59,553 nt of DNA. Source: JAUVUV01 sp964548275. Its GTDB lineage: Bacteria > Gemmatimonadota > Glassbacteria > GWA2-58-10. Position numbers and translations under genes: made by a program. The stretch lies in NCBI GenBank assembly GCA_964548275.1, contig CAZJQI010000026.1:1-59553 (forward strand), written 5' to 3'. Below are positions 9,674 to 18,829 of this stretch, piece by piece. A model generated the notes under the pieces. That model worked only from the letters and a program-made list of their open reading frames with translations, ran no database searches and was not told the DNA's origin. How positions within the stretch are numbered: position 1 is the stretch's first letter; each line of letters starts with the position of its first letter.

Positions 9674-11209
9674 ATGGTTAATCTTAATGCCATTGACATC
9701 GGGACATTCGTTGTATTTATAGTAATCGTTATCGGTTTCAGCATGTTCAAAAGCCGGAGGGGAAAGACCAGTGAAGACTATTTCCTGGCCAGCCGCGATC
9801 TCAAATGGTGGCTGATCGGTTTTTCCATTGTGGCTGCCAATCTTTCCACCGAGCAGTTTGTAGGGATGGCCGGGCAGGGAGCGGGAAATGTCGGTCTGGC
9901 TGTATCCAGTTGGCAGTTGACCGGCTCGATTGGCATCGTGATTGTGGCCTTCTATTTTCTCCCGCGCTTTCTTCGAAGCGGCATTTACACGATGCCGGAA
10001 TATCTCGAATACCGCTACAATCCTGCCGCCCGGGGAATCATGGCTTTTTACACCATGGTAATCTACGTGGCTGTCACTATAACCGCTGTACTTTATTCAG
10101 GCGGCCTGACCCTGAATACGATTTTCGATATAGAGCTCTCGCGGGCGATATGGCTTATCGGCGGTTTGGCTGCCCTTTACACCACCTGGGGTGGACTGAA
10201 AGCTGTTGCCTGGGCCGACCTGTTTCAGGGATCGACTCTGCTGGTCGGCGGTCTGCTGACCATGATACTCGGCTTTAAAGCGGTCGGCGGCGTCTCTTCC
10301 CTGTTTGAGCATAATGCGGACCGTCTCCACATGATCCTGCCGGCAACCCATCCCGATATTCCCTGGACCGCGCTTCTGCTTGGCATGTGGGTCCCGATAT
10401 TTTATTACTGCGGTCTGAACCAGTTCATAGTTCAGCGTACGCTTGCGGCGAAAAGTTTGAGAGAGGGTCAATTGGGTATTATTTTCGCTGCTGCATTGTG
10501 GCTGCTGGTGCCTTTTGCCATTGTATTGCCGGGCGTTATGGCCTTGCAGCTCTATGGCGACCAGATGGGGACGGCTGATCAGGCGTACCCTCTGCTGATA
10601 AAGAACCTGATTCCAGTCGGACTTCGTGGATTCATGTTTGCGGCGATCAGCGGCGCGGTGATGAGTTCGCTGGCCTCGATGCTGAACTCCGCTTCTACTA
10701 TCTTCACCATGGATTTATACCGGCGCTGCTGGCGGGAAAATGCTTCCCAGAAGGCTCTATTGACAATCGGAAGGGCGACCACCGTGCTTTTTGTGATTAC
10801 CGGTTGCCTGATCGCTCCGAATCTGGCTGATCCCCGTTTCAAAGGGGTATTCAATTACATTCAGGAATTCCAGGGATACATCTCGCCCGGCATTCTCGCC
10901 GCTTTTGTCTTCGGTTTCGCTGTCAAGCGCGCTCCAGCGGCCGCCGGGGTCACGGCTCTGCTGGTGAGCGCTCCGGTCTACGGCCTTCTGCAGTGGAAGT
11001 TCGGATATATCGCCTTCCTAAACCGGATGGCTTTTACATTCGTTTTCGTGATTGCCCTGATGGCTGTAATAACTGCGGTCAAACCCCTTGCCCAGGCCAG
11101 GCAGATGCCCGTAAGGAAGGATTTCGATACCAGACCAACCCCGCTGGTAACCTGGATGGGAGTGGCCGTGATCTCAGCCGTGGTCTTATTTTTTATCGTT
11201 TTCCGTTAA
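9674..11209 (+). CDS. Sodium:solute symporter (SSS family), sugar-type
   Basis: About 511 residues with 13-14 hydrophobic segments. The N-terminal part (SEDYFLASRDLKWWLIGFS, then AANLSTEQFVGMAGQG) is diagnostic for SSS transporters close to the SGLT-like sugar branch. It probably imports the sugar or uronate released by the upstream GH2 and lyase enzymes using the sodium gradient. A TTG at 9671 directly before the ATG is an alternative start; neither has a strong ribosome site. It is the last gene of the carbohydrate locus, 222 bases after the UroD-like gene. Confidence 0.88.
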   Translation: MVNLNAIDIGTFVVFIVIVIGFSMFKSRRGKTSEDYFLASRDLKWWLIGFSIVAANLSTEQFVGMAGQGAGNVGLAVSSWQLTGSIGIVIVAFYFLPRFLRSGIYTMPEYLEYRYNPAARGIMAFYTMVIYVAVTITAVLYSGGLTLNTIFDIELSRAIWLIGGLAALYTTWGGLKAVAWADLFQGSTLLVGGLLTMILGFKAVGGVSSLFEHNADRLHMILPATHPDIPWTALLLGMWVPIFYYCGLNQFIVQRTLAAKSLREGQLGIIFAAALWLLVPFAIVLPGVMALQLYGDQMGTADQAYPLLIKNLIPVGLRGFMFAAISGAVMSSLASMLNSASTIFTMDLYRRCWRENASQKALLTIGRATTVLFVITGCLIAPNLADPRFKGVFNYIQEFQGYISPGILAAFVFGFAVKRAPAAAGVTALLVSAPVYGLLQWKFGYIAFLNRMAFTFVFVIALMAVITAVKPLAQARQMPVRKDFDTRPTPLVTWMGVAVISAVVLFFIVFR

Positions 11210-11717
11210 GCTTGGCGGAGAGAGGGAAGGATTTTTCTTCCAGCCGTGATATCCTCTCAGAGAAGAGGCCGGATGTTCCTGCCAGCGAAATGTCGCCAGC
11301 ACGGCGGGATTAATAGGAGTCGGATAGAGGTTTATAATCTGCCTGTCCAGCATTAACTATAGTTACTCCAAGGAGTTAAATAGCGGCGAAAGGACTAACT
11401 CTTTGCTGTTTAAAAAATCTCGAAAAAACTAAACCTTGACATAATAGCTGTATTGATTAAATTTTTTAACTTTGGAGCATGCATAAGATCCGCCTGAAAC
11501 ATTCTCCCTGCACGCTCAGTTTTCACTTATAATTATTGCCTTTCGAATTATCCTAATAATGCACCACGTAACATAGGGAGATATTTGCGAAAAATAGCTT
11601 TATTGCCCCTGGAATTTGCAACCTTCACTGATTAAATCGTTTAATTAAATGGGATTATATTTGCCCCTGGCCAATCACATTTTGAATACTTGATTATAGG
11701 TTCATAGGAGATTTGCG
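11210..11717. other. 508-bp AT-rich intergenic leader before nifJ
   Basis: No convincing gene. It holds a candidate promoter (11436-11463) and two imperfect repeated motifs: GATTAAAT-N-TTTAA near 11455 and again near 11631, and TTGCCCCTGG at 11603-11612 and 11661-11670. Such paired motifs before nifJ could be regulator sites, but no regulator is identifiable. Confidence 0.45.
11436..11463 (+). promoter_or_regulatory. Candidate promoter upstream of nifJ
   Basis: A consensus TTGACA is followed after 16 bases by TAAATT. It would give a leader of about 245 bases before the nifJ start. The -35 is perfect and the -10 moderate. Confidence 0.4.
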
Positions 11718-14700
11718 ATGAGCAAGAAGATGATAACAATTGACGGCAACACGGCGGTTGCCAATATAGCACATGCTATTAACGAGGTAATCGCGATATA
11801 TCCAATCACACCGTCTTCCGGAATGGGTGAGACCGCCGATGAAAGATCCGCCAAGGGAATAACCAATATCTGGGGTACGATACCCGATGTGACCGAGATG
11901 CAGTCAGAGGGGGGCGCATCCGGTGCGGTTCACGGCGCCCTGACCACCGGGGCCTTGTCCACCACTTTTACCGCTTCCCAAGGCCTTTTGCTGATGATCC
12001 CGAACATGTTCAAGATCGCAGGCGAGCTCGCTCCCACTGTTTTCCACGTAACGGCCCGTGCAGTGGCCTGCCAGGCGCTCTCTATTTTCGGCGACCATTC
12101 GGACGTGATGGCTGTTCGCTCCACGGGTTTCGGCCTGTTCTGTTCCGGGAACATTCAGGAAGCACAGGATTTTGTCCTGATTTCCCAGGCGGCCTCCCTT
12201 CGTTCACATGTTCCTTACGTGCATTTCTTCGACGGTTTCCGTACCTCCCATGAGATTCAGAAAATCGAGGAACTGACTACAGAAGAGATATCCCAGATGC
12301 TGGACGAGGAACTGATCGCCGAGCACCGAGCTCGCGCCCTATCACCGGACCGCCCGACCCTGAAAGGAAGCTCCCAGAACCCGGACGTGTTTTTCACCGC
12401 ACGCGAAACGGTTAACAAATATTATCTTGCCGCACCCGGGATCATGCAGGAAGAGATGGACAAGTTCTATAAGATCACCGGACGGCGCTATAATCTGTTT
12501 GACTATATCGGAGCCCCGGATGCCGAGCGAGTTGTAATCATGATGGGCTCAGGCGCCGAGGCGATGCACGAGGCTGTCGAATTCCTGAGCGCCCGGGGCG
12601 AAAAGGTCGGCATGATCAAAGTCCGTCTTTTTCGGCCGTTCTCGATGGAGGCTCTCACCAAGGCTCTGCCGGCCACGGTCAAGAAAATCGCCGTGCTGGA
12701 CAGAACCAAGGAGCCAGGTGCCCAGGGCGAACCCCTTTACGTGGATGTCAGGACAGCGCTCGGCGAGGCGATGTCCGAGGGACTGGCCGCTTTCAAACAG
12801 TTCCCGGTGATTGTCTGCGGGCGCTATGGCCTGGGTTCTGCAGAGTTCAGCGCCGCAATGGCCAAGGGTGTGCTGGACAACCTTACGATGGATAAGCCCA
12901 AGAACCATTTCACTATCGGGATCAACGATGATGTGACCTTCACCAGCCTCGAATACGATAAGAATTTCACCACTGACCAGAGCGAAGTCCACCGGGCGAT
13001 GTTCTATGGCCTCGGCGCGGACGGAACAGTGGGTGCCAACAAAAACTCGATCATTATTATCGGAGAGAATACTGATAACAATGCCCAGGGTTATTTTGTC
13101 TACGATTCGAAAAAAGCCGGCGCAGTGACAGTCAGCCACCTGCGTTTCGGCAAGAACCCGATCAGAAGCACTTACCTGCTCGACCGGGCCAATTTCGTGG
13201 CCTGCCATAACTTTTCTTTCCTCGAAAAGTACGATATGCTGGACAATGCAGAGGAAGGCGCCACTTTTCTGCTCAACAGCCCCTACGGCGCTGACAAAAT
13301 CTGGGACATGATCCCCTGTGAAGTCCAGCAGCAGATTATTGACAAGAAACTCAAGTTCTACGTGATCGACGCGATCAAGCTGGCGCATGATCTGGGCCTG
13401 GGAGCGCGGATCAACACGATCATGCAGACCGCCTTTTTCGTGATCTCCAAGATATTGCCTGTGGAAGAGGCGGTTCGGCAGATCAAGGCCTCGATCCTGA
13501 AAAGTTACGGCAGAAAGGGTGAGCGCATTGTCAATATGAACTATGCTGCAGTGGACGGCGCCCTGGAGAATATCCAGGAGGTCAAGGTGCCGGACAAGGC
13601 TACGAGCACAATCAACATGCGCCGGCCGGTTCCGGAGGATGCCCCGGAGTTCGTGCAGAATGTCACTGCCAAGATAATCGCCGGCAAGGGCCACGAGCTG
13701 CCGGTGAGCGCAATGCCCTTTGACGGAACTTTCCCCATCGGCACGACCAAGTTCGAAAAGCGCAATATTGCGGTAGATATCCCCGTCTGGGAGCCGGAGA
13801 TCTGCATCCAGTGCGGCACTTGCTCTTTTCTCTGCCCGCATGCCGCAATCCGGATCAAGGCTTATGATCCGAAATATCTTCAGGATGCCCCGGAGACATT
13901 CAAGTCCGCCGATGCCAAGACCAAGAACTTTGCCGGAATGAAATTCACCGTTCAGGTGGCCCCGGAGGATTGCACCGGCTGCGGTGTTTGTGTGGAGGCC
14001 TGCCCGGCCAAGGAAAAGGACGAGAACAAACAGGAGACCGGCCGCAAGGCGATCAACATGGCCCCTCAGGTTCCCTTACGCAAAACCGAGGTCGAAAACT
14101 GGGATTACTTCCTCTCCATCCCGGATACGGACCCTGCGCTTTACAATATCGGAACAGTCAAGGGGAGCCAGTTCGTACCAGCAATGTTCGAGTTCTCCGG
14201 AGCGTGCCCCGGCTGCGGCGAGACTCCTTACGTGAAACTGCTCACCCAGCTTTTCGGCGACCGACTGCTGATCGGAAACGCCACGGGATGTTCCTCGATC
14301 TACGGCGGCAACCTGCCTACCACTCCATACACCGCCCGGGCCGATGGCCGGGGTCCCTCCTGGTCGAACTCGCTTTTCGAGGATTGCGCTGAGTTCGCTT
14401 TCGGAATGCGGCTCACCGCTGACAAGCTCGGTACGTTCGCCGGGGAGCTGATTGCAAAACTGAGAGATCAGGGCATCGCCCCTGATTTGATCACACAGCT
14501 CCTTGAAGCTGACCAGTCTGAGCAGGCGGGTATCGAAGAGCAGCGCAAGCGGGTCGAACAGCTCAAGAATGCGCTGGCAGGTAAGGAAAATCTCCCCGAG
14601 GTCAAACATCTTTTGCCGATAATAGATTACCTGGTGAAAAAATCGATCTGGGGCGTTGGCGGTGACGGCTGGGCGTATGATATCGGCTACGGCGGATTGG

Positions 14701-15317
14701 ACCATGTTATCGCCTCCGGTAGGAACATTAACCTGTTGGTGCTGGACACCGAGGTTTACTCCAACACAGGCGGCCAGATGTCCAAGTCCACTCCACTCGG
14801 CGCTACGGCGAAATTCGCTGCCGGCGGCAAGCCGACCGCTAAAAAAGACCTTGGCCTGATGGCCATGAGCTACGGCATGGTTTATGTGGCAACTGTTGCC
14901 ATGGGCGCGAACATGGCTCAGGCTGTGCGCGTTTTCATGGAAGCCGAATCATACAACGGGCCATCGCTGATTATCGCCTACTCTCACTGCATCGCCCATG
15001 GGATCAACATGACCAAGGGGAATGAGGAGGAGAAAAAAGCTGTCAACTGCGGGCACTGGATCAACTACCGCTACGATCCGAGACTGGCTGCACAGGGCAA
15101 GAACCCGCTCAAGCTCGATTCCAAAGAGCCGACCATACCGGTGGCGGATTGGGCATTTGGGGAAGTCCGCTACAGGGCACTCAAGCAGAGCAATCCTGAA
15201 CGGGCAGAGATGTTGATAGCCCAGGCGGATAAGCACGCAAAGGCGCGCTACAACTACTACAGGCAGCTTGCCGCTATGGACTGGTCCGGCAACGGAGGCA
15301 AGGAGGCCGCCGAATAG
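11718..15317 (+). CDS. nifJ: Pyruvate:ferredoxin (flavodoxin) oxidoreductase
   Basis: A single-chain 1199-residue PFOR, the normal size for the family. It converts pyruvate plus CoA to acetyl-CoA and CO2 and reduces ferredoxin or flavodoxin in the cytosol. Domain order: the pyruvate-binding N-terminus with YPITPSSGMGE, the CoA and linker domains, two [4Fe-4S] ferredoxin motifs (C696, C699, C702, C706 and C752, C755, C758, C762), and the C-terminal thiamine diphosphate domain with GDGW at 982-985 and NTGGQMSKSTP. AGGAG sits before the ATG. It is monocistronic, ending at a good terminator. This indicates anaerobic or fermentative pyruvate metabolism. Confidence 0.97.
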   Translation: MSKKMITIDGNTAVANIAHAINEVIAIYPITPSSGMGETADERSAKGITNIWGTIPDVTEMQSEGGASGAVHGALTTGALSTTFTASQGLLLMIPNMFKIAGELAPTVFHVTARAVACQALSIFGDHSDVMAVRSTGFGLFCSGNIQEAQDFVLISQAASLRSHVPYVHFFDGFRTSHEIQKIEELTTEEISQMLDEELIAEHRARALSPDRPTLKGSSQNPDVFFTARETVNKYYLAAPGIMQEEMDKFYKITGRRYNLFDYIGAPDAERVVIMMGSGAEAMHEAVEFLSARGEKVGMIKVRLFRPFSMEALTKALPATVKKIAVLDRTKEPGAQGEPLYVDVRTALGEAMSEGLAAFKQFPVIVCGRYGLGSAEFSAAMAKGVLDNLTMDKPKNHFTIGINDDVTFTSLEYDKNFTTDQSEVHRAMFYGLGADGTVGANKNSIIIIGENTDNNAQGYFVYDSKKAGAVTVSHLRFGKNPIRSTYLLDRANFVACHNFSFLEKYDMLDNAEEGATFLLNSPYGADKIWDMIPCEVQQQIIDKKLKFYVIDAIKLAHDLGLGARINTIMQTAFFVISKILPVEEAVRQIKASILKSYGRKGERIVNMNYAAVDGALENIQEVKVPDKATSTINMRRPVPEDAPEFVQNVTAKIIAGKGHELPVSAMPFDGTFPIGTTKFEKRNIAVDIPVWEPEICIQCGTCSFLCPHAAIRIKAYDPKYLQDAPETFKSADAKTKNFAGMKFTVQVAPEDCTGCGVCVEACPAKEKDENKQETGRKAINMAPQVPLRKTEVENWDYFLSIPDTDPALYNIGTVKGSQFVPAMFEFSGACPGCGETPYVKLLTQLFGDRLLIGNATGCSSIYGGNLPTTPYTARADGRGPSWSNSLFEDCAEFAFGMRLTADKLGTFAGELIAKLRDQGIAPDLITQLLEADQSEQAGIEEQRKRVEQLKNALAGKENLPEVKHLLPIIDYLVKKSIWGVGGDGWAYDIGYGGLDHVIASGRNINLLVLDTEVYSNTGGQMSKSTPLGATAKFAAGGKPTAKKDLGLMAMSYGMVYVATVAMGANMAQAVRVFMEAESYNGPSLIIAYSHCIAHGINMTKGNEEEKKAVNCGHWINYRYDPRLAAQGKNPLKLDSKEPTIPVADWAFGEVRYRALKQSNPERAEMLIAQADKHAKARYNYYRQLAAMDWSGNGGKEAAE

Positions 15318-15346
15318 AACTGCTTGTGGAATAAAACTGTAAATAA

Positions 15347-15388
15347 AAAGCCGGGGACAGACCAGTGAAGGTGCTCCCGGCTTTATAT
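15347..15388 (+). terminator. Terminator after nifJ
   Basis: AAAGCCGGG pairs with CCCGGCTTT across a loop of about 18 bases, 30 bases after the nifJ stop, followed by the T-rich TATATTT. Confidence 0.65.
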
Positions 15389-15472
15389 TTAGTGAAAAGA
15401 AGAAATGATTTAGAGAGCGGAGTAGGCGGGAGATCTTTTCTAAACTATCCCGAAATAATACATATAAACAAT

Positions 15473-15497
15473 ACCCCCATCTGTAAATAATGGGGGT
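15473..15497 (-). terminator. Hairpin downstream of the ferritin-like gene
   Basis: ACCCCCAT and ATGGGGGT form a perfect 8-bp stem with a nine-base loop, about 70 bases past the stop of the ferritin-like gene. Read on the minus strand it is followed by ATTGTTTATA, a weak T-rich tail, so it could terminate that transcript. Confidence 0.45.
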
Positions 15498-15564
15498 GCA
15501 GAGAAGTGCAGGATAAGATTCTCCATCTCGGCACGGAGCGCTGAATCGTCAGGCTCCTTGCCAA

Positions 15565-16047
15565 TTAGTATTCTTCCAATTTGTTGAATTCAGCGTTTTC
15601 CAGCCAGGATTGCGGCCTGGAAACGAAATCGATTATGTTTTCCAGGATAAAGAAATGCCTCTTTTCCTCCCCGGCCATTTTAACTAAGAGCTCTTTCTGC
15701 TCTGGCAACTCAACCTCATCGCTCTTTTCCTGATAAAAATCCATGCTCTGCCGCTCACGCTCCTGGGCCTTTTTATACATCTCAATCTGGGAGATGTTTG
15801 GATTGAAAGAATCCTTTTCATCCTTGAACTGAACGAATACGTTTTTCACATCTTTAAGGATATTTGTCTCAGCAATGGCAGGCGAGGGGGTTTTCATTTC
15901 CTCAAGAATTTTGCGGTGTTTAACCTCCTCGTCTGCCAGCATGGTTAGAATTCTGGTAAGTCCTTTATCGCTGACAAATTCTGCTATCTCACGATAATAT
16001 TTTTCCGCCTCTTTTTCTTTTTCGATAGCGAAATCGAAAATGTCCAT
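15565..16047 (-). CDS. Ferritin-like/rubrerythrin-family diiron protein
   Basis: A 160-residue four-helix protein. Diiron-ligand-type motifs appear in order: EKEAEKYYREI near residue 10, DEEVKHRKIL near 40, ERQSMDFYQE near 95 and GEEKRHFFILE near 125. There is no rubredoxin-type Cys knuckle, so it is a rubrerythrin-like ferritin-fold protein rather than a complete rubrerythrin. Relatives store iron or remove peroxide in anaerobes. A strong GGAGG lies before the ATG. Next to nifJ, whose product is oxygen-sensitive, a protective role is plausible but inferred. Confidence 0.8.
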   Translation of the reverse strand: MDIFDFAIEKEKEAEKYYREIAEFVSDKGLTRILTMLADEEVKHRKILEEMKTPSPAIAETNILKDVKNVFVQFKDEKDSFNPNISQIEMYKKAQERERQSMDFYQEKSDEVELPEQKELLVKMAGEEKRHFFILENIIDFVSRPQSWLENAEFNKLEEY

Positions 16048-16119
16048 TTTATCCTCCAGACTATTAGAAAGCCTCGAATGAGTTTATTTCCTCGGGGGGA
16101 GTTTTAACCCGGACGAAAA

Positions 16120-16148
16120 AAAGTAAGGTATCCTCAAATTTATGTCAA
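16120..16148 (-). promoter_or_regulatory. Candidate promoter of the ferritin-like gene
   Basis: On the minus strand TTGACA (16143-16148) and TACTTT (16120-16125) are separated by 17 bases, about 70 bases before the start codon. The -35 is consensus and the -10 weak. Confidence 0.4.
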
Positions 16149-16263
16149 TCAAATTGAGGCCGGTCATTAATTCGGGAGATTTGAAATCGCGCCTGATTTC
16201 ATCTTGGTTCGAATCGAGAGGCGACAGGGAAGAGCAGGATCAGGGGAGTTAAATCTCGCAGGC

Positions 16264-16291
16264 TTGACAAAGTTACGCGCGCCCGTATTAT
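16264..16291 (+). promoter_or_regulatory. Strong promoter in front of the ubiD remnant
   Basis: TTGACA and TATTAT are separated by 16 bases, about 75 bases before the ubiD ATG at 16365. The promoter is intact although the gene behind it is broken, so the chimeric reading frame is probably transcribed. Confidence 0.6.
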
Positions 16292-16364
16292 TAATGAGCT
16301 TGTTTTTAATTTCAAAGTTTTCTCTCAATGCCCCTGATTGCGGGATTTTAAGGACAAGAACCAG

Positions 16365-16690
16365 ATGGCATACAAAAATCAGCGGCAGTTTGTCGAGCTT
16401 TTAGAAAAGAGTGGGGAACTGAGACGGATCAGCTATCCGGTGAGCCCGGAGCTTGAAATAACCGAGATCGCCACGCGCGTGATGCACTCCGGCGGCCCGG
16501 CCCTGCTTTTCGAGAATGTCAAGGGAAGCGGGATGCCGGTGTCGATCAACCTGATGGGCAGCAGGCGACGCATGGCGCTGGCCCTGGGGGTGGAGGATGT
16601 GGAGGAGATAGCCCGGCGGATTGAAAGCCTTCTTTCCGCAAAGATTCCCGAATCCCTGCTTGGCAAGCTCGCTCTTCTCCCGCAAGGTTG
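16365..16690 (+). pseudogene. UbiD-family decarboxylase, 5' fragment fused to IS3 sequence
   Basis: The first 108 or so codons encode the N-terminus of a UbiD-family prenylated-FMN-dependent decarboxylase (MAYKNQRQFVELLEKSGELR, then SPELEITEIATRV and GGPALLFENVKGS, up to LLGKLALLPQ). Intact members are near 450-600 residues. Homology then stops and the frame runs on to a stop at 16724 through transposase DNA read in another frame. AAGGA lies 10 bases before the ATG and a strong promoter lies upstream. The remaining three quarters of the gene are not in the window. It cannot make an active decarboxylase. Confidence 0.85.
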
Positions 16691-17133
16691 TTGGCTGGGC
16701 GCTTGGCCGTACTCTGAGCTCTGAACTTACCTTGGCGGCTTTGAAATCTGCCTTGAGTTGCAGAAAGCCGCCTGCAGGCTGTATCCATCATTCGGACCGT
16801 GGGGTCCAGTATGCCTGCGATGAATATGTCAAAACTTTGGAGGAGGCCGGCCTCCGTATCAGCATGTCCCTGAAAGGCAATCCTTACGATAACGCCAAGA
16901 TGGAAAGTTTTTTCAAAACCCTCAAGCAAGAAGAAGTCTATATTTACGAGTATCGTACCTTCCAGGAAGCAAAAGAGCGTATTGCTTACTTCCTGGAGAT
17001 CGTTTACAATCAGAAGCGTCTCCACTCAGCCCTGGGTTACTTACCACCTACTGAGTTCGAGGCCCTAACAACCAACCCCAAGGCTATGTACTTATTTTCA
17101 CCCTCTTGTGTCTAGCTAGATGGGTGCAGTCCA
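16672..17133 (+). mobile_element. IS3-family element, 3' fragment (transposase OrfB C-terminus plus right end)
   Basis: The frame ending at 17115 encodes about 145 residues of an IS3-family OrfB integrase core: LFSRKVVGWALGRTLSSELT, then IHHSDRGVQY with the second catalytic Asp, and NPYDNAKMESFFKTLKQEE with the catalytic Glu, ending in a typical KRLHSALGYLPPTEF. The first Asp, the helix-turn-helix OrfA and the left inverted repeat are absent. The right end is probably at 17133, where GGGTGCAGTCCA fits an IS3-type terminal repeat ending in CA. The left edge merges with ubiD across about 20 bp near 16672-16690, where the same bases encode both proteins in different frames. Confidence 0.85.
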
Positions 17134-17135
17134 AA

Positions 17136-17348
17136 CTAATTGTAGCTTGGAAAAAGTTAAGACACCCTGCTGCACATGGAGTTTTAAATGTTTCTCCAGA
17201 TTTACAAAAATTCGTTGATAGCGTAGATACAATTTTAGTTCTATTTTACAAGCTAATTTTCCAAGCTATTGGCTATGATGGCGAATATACTGATTATAGT
17301 ACTCATAGTTATCCAACAAAGATATTTAATAAGGATAAAAAAAAATAA
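17136..17348 (+). pseudogene. C-terminal fragment resembling a HEPN (ApeA-like) domain
   Basis: Directly after the IS end an AT-rich frame of about 70 codons reads LIVAWKKLRHPAAHGVL and continues to a stop at 17348. The RHPAAH segment fits the R-X4-H motif of HEPN RNases, and WKKLRHPxAHG resembles the C-terminal HEPN domain of ApeA-type proteins, which are linked to phage defence. Base composition is visibly more AT-rich than the neighbours. The N-terminal part is missing, cut by the IS element. The family call rests on one short motif and is tentative. Confidence 0.5.
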
Positions 17349-17391
17349 AACAGCAGTATTATCAAACGAATTTAATAAGCAGGTAATAACC

Positions 17392-17565
17392 ATGCACCCC
17401 ATCCGCGTCTCCTCAGTCCAGTTCGAGCATGCGCCAGGCGATAAAGAGGCCAATCTCGCCAGGATAAGATACTTCGTGGCCGCGGCGAGAAAACAAAACG
17501 TGCAGCTTATCGCCTTCCCGGAATGCTGTATCACAGGCTACTTTTTCCTGCTCCGCCTCACCAGG
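17392..17565 (+). pseudogene. Truncated nitrilase 5' end, copy A
   Basis: An ATG after AGGTAATAACC opens a frame whose first 52 residues are nearly identical to those of the intact nitrilase at 18830 (MHPIRVSSVQFEHAPGDKEA, then LIAFPECCITGYFF with the catalytic Glu). Similarity ends at about 17565, after LLRLTR, and the frame then runs through unrelated repeat DNA to 17658. The leader resembles that of copies B and C but lacks about 15 bases (TTAACGTCTCTAAAC). It lacks the catalytic Lys and Cys. Confidence 0.8.
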
Positions 17566-18110
17566 GCCGCATGTTCGAGAGACTCCAAAGGAGCGTGTAA
17601 AAGCCACGTAATTTCCATCTCAGGCAGAGCAAAGCAACACCGGTGGGCATGCCGTTGATTCGGCTTGCCTGGCTCAAGCCGAATCAGGCGATCTCGGAGG
17701 GAGCGTATTTTTACCTGGAAAACAACAAGGAATATAAAAGCCGTACTGGTAGCCGAGTTTGCGGCCCGAAAAAACTTTTGGTTACTTTTGGTTACAAAAG
17801 TAACATGAAAAAATCTTTTTCTCTCTGCCTGTTAGCTAAACGGACAATACTGGTATATATTAATAAGTTATCCCGCGGCAAGCCGCGGAGTATCAAAATG
17901 ATGAATTTAACCTATCTTACCCCCTCCCCGGTGGCGAACACAACGAGATAACCCCCTGTCTCCCCCTTTATTAAGGGGGATCACCTCCCGGTAACCCGGA
18001 GGGTTGCCACGAAGCAAAGCTTCGAGGACTTTTTTTTCGATTAACAATGCATTGAGTTTGGCAAATAGATAGTTGATAATAAGCTTAACGTCTCTAAACA
18101 GGTAAACAGC

Positions 18111-18284
18111 ATGCACCCCCTCCGCGTAGCAGCAGTCCAGTTCGAGCATGCACCCGGCGATAAAGAGGCCAATCTCGCCAGGATAAAATCTTTCGTGGCA
18201 GAGACTAAAAAGAAAAAAGCGCGGATGATCGCATTCCCGGAATGCTGTATCACAGGCTACTTTTTCCTGCTCCGCCTCACCAGG
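18111..18284 (+). pseudogene. Truncated nitrilase 5' end, divergent copy B
   Basis: This piece encodes MHPLRVAAVQFEHAPGDKEA, then IKSFVAETKKKKARMIAFPE and CCITGYFF, clearly homologous to copies A and C but with many substitutions in residues 3-40. It therefore derives from a different nitrilase paralogue. It breaks at the same place as copy A (about 18284, after LLRLTR) and enters the same spacer. The leader (TTAACGTCTCTAAACAGGTAA) matches that of the intact gene. It cannot encode an active enzyme. Confidence 0.8.
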
Positions 18285-18829
18285 GCCGCATGTTCGAGAG
18301 ACTCCAAAGGAGCGTGTAAAAGCCACGTAATTTCCATCTCAGGCAGAGCAAAGCAACACCGGTGGGCATGCCGTTGATTCGGCTTGCCTGGCTCAAGCCG
18401 AATCAGGCGATCTCGGAGGGAGCGTATTTTTACCTGGAAAACAACAAGGAATATAAAAGCCGTACTGGTAGCCGAGTTTGCGGCCCGAAAAAACTTTTGG
18501 TTACTTTTGGTTACAAAAGTAACATGAAAAAATCTTTTTCTCTCTGCCTGTTAGCTAAACGGACAATACTGGTATATATTAATAAGTTATCCCGCGGCAA
18601 GCCGCGGAGTATCAAAATGATGAATTTAAACTATCTTACCCCCTCCCCGGTGGCGAACACAACGAGACAACCCCCTGTCTCCCCCTTTATTAAGGGGGAT
18701 CACCTCCCGGTCACCCGGAGGGTTGCCACGAAGCAAAGCTTCGAGGACTCTTTTTTCGATTAACAATGCATTGAGTTTGGTAAATAGATAGTTGATAATA
18801 AGCTTAACGTCTCTAAACAGGTAATAACC

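Larger units (their letters stand above)
17392..18829. repeat. Two tandem 719-bp units, each a nitrilase 5' end plus a shared spacer
   Basis: Start codons at 17392, 18111 and 18830 are exactly 719 bases apart. Each unit holds about 174 bases of nitrilase 5' sequence followed by about 545 bases of spacer. The two spacers are nearly identical, differing at a handful of positions, whereas the coding pieces differ more. The spacer contains an 11-bp perfect hairpin (GATTCGGCTTG/CAAGCCGAATC at 17657-17685 and 18376-18404), a GGTTAC...GTAAC hairpin, CCGCGGCAAGCCGCGG, and the dispersed CCCCCTTTATTAAGGGGG and CGAAGCAAAGCTTCG elements. Open frames inside the spacer are repeated with it and have no ribosome site. 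Confidence 0.88.

Noticed and set aside
17643..17951. A 102-codon open frame in the first spacer, repeated at 18362-18763
   Set aside because: It is conserved between the two spacers only because the spacer DNA is duplicated. It has no ribosome site and its sequence crosses hairpins; composition is not protein-like.
17392..18829. The repeated nitrilase pieces as a diversity-generating retroelement
   Set aside because: Differences between copies are not limited to adenine positions and no reverse transcriptase gene is present.
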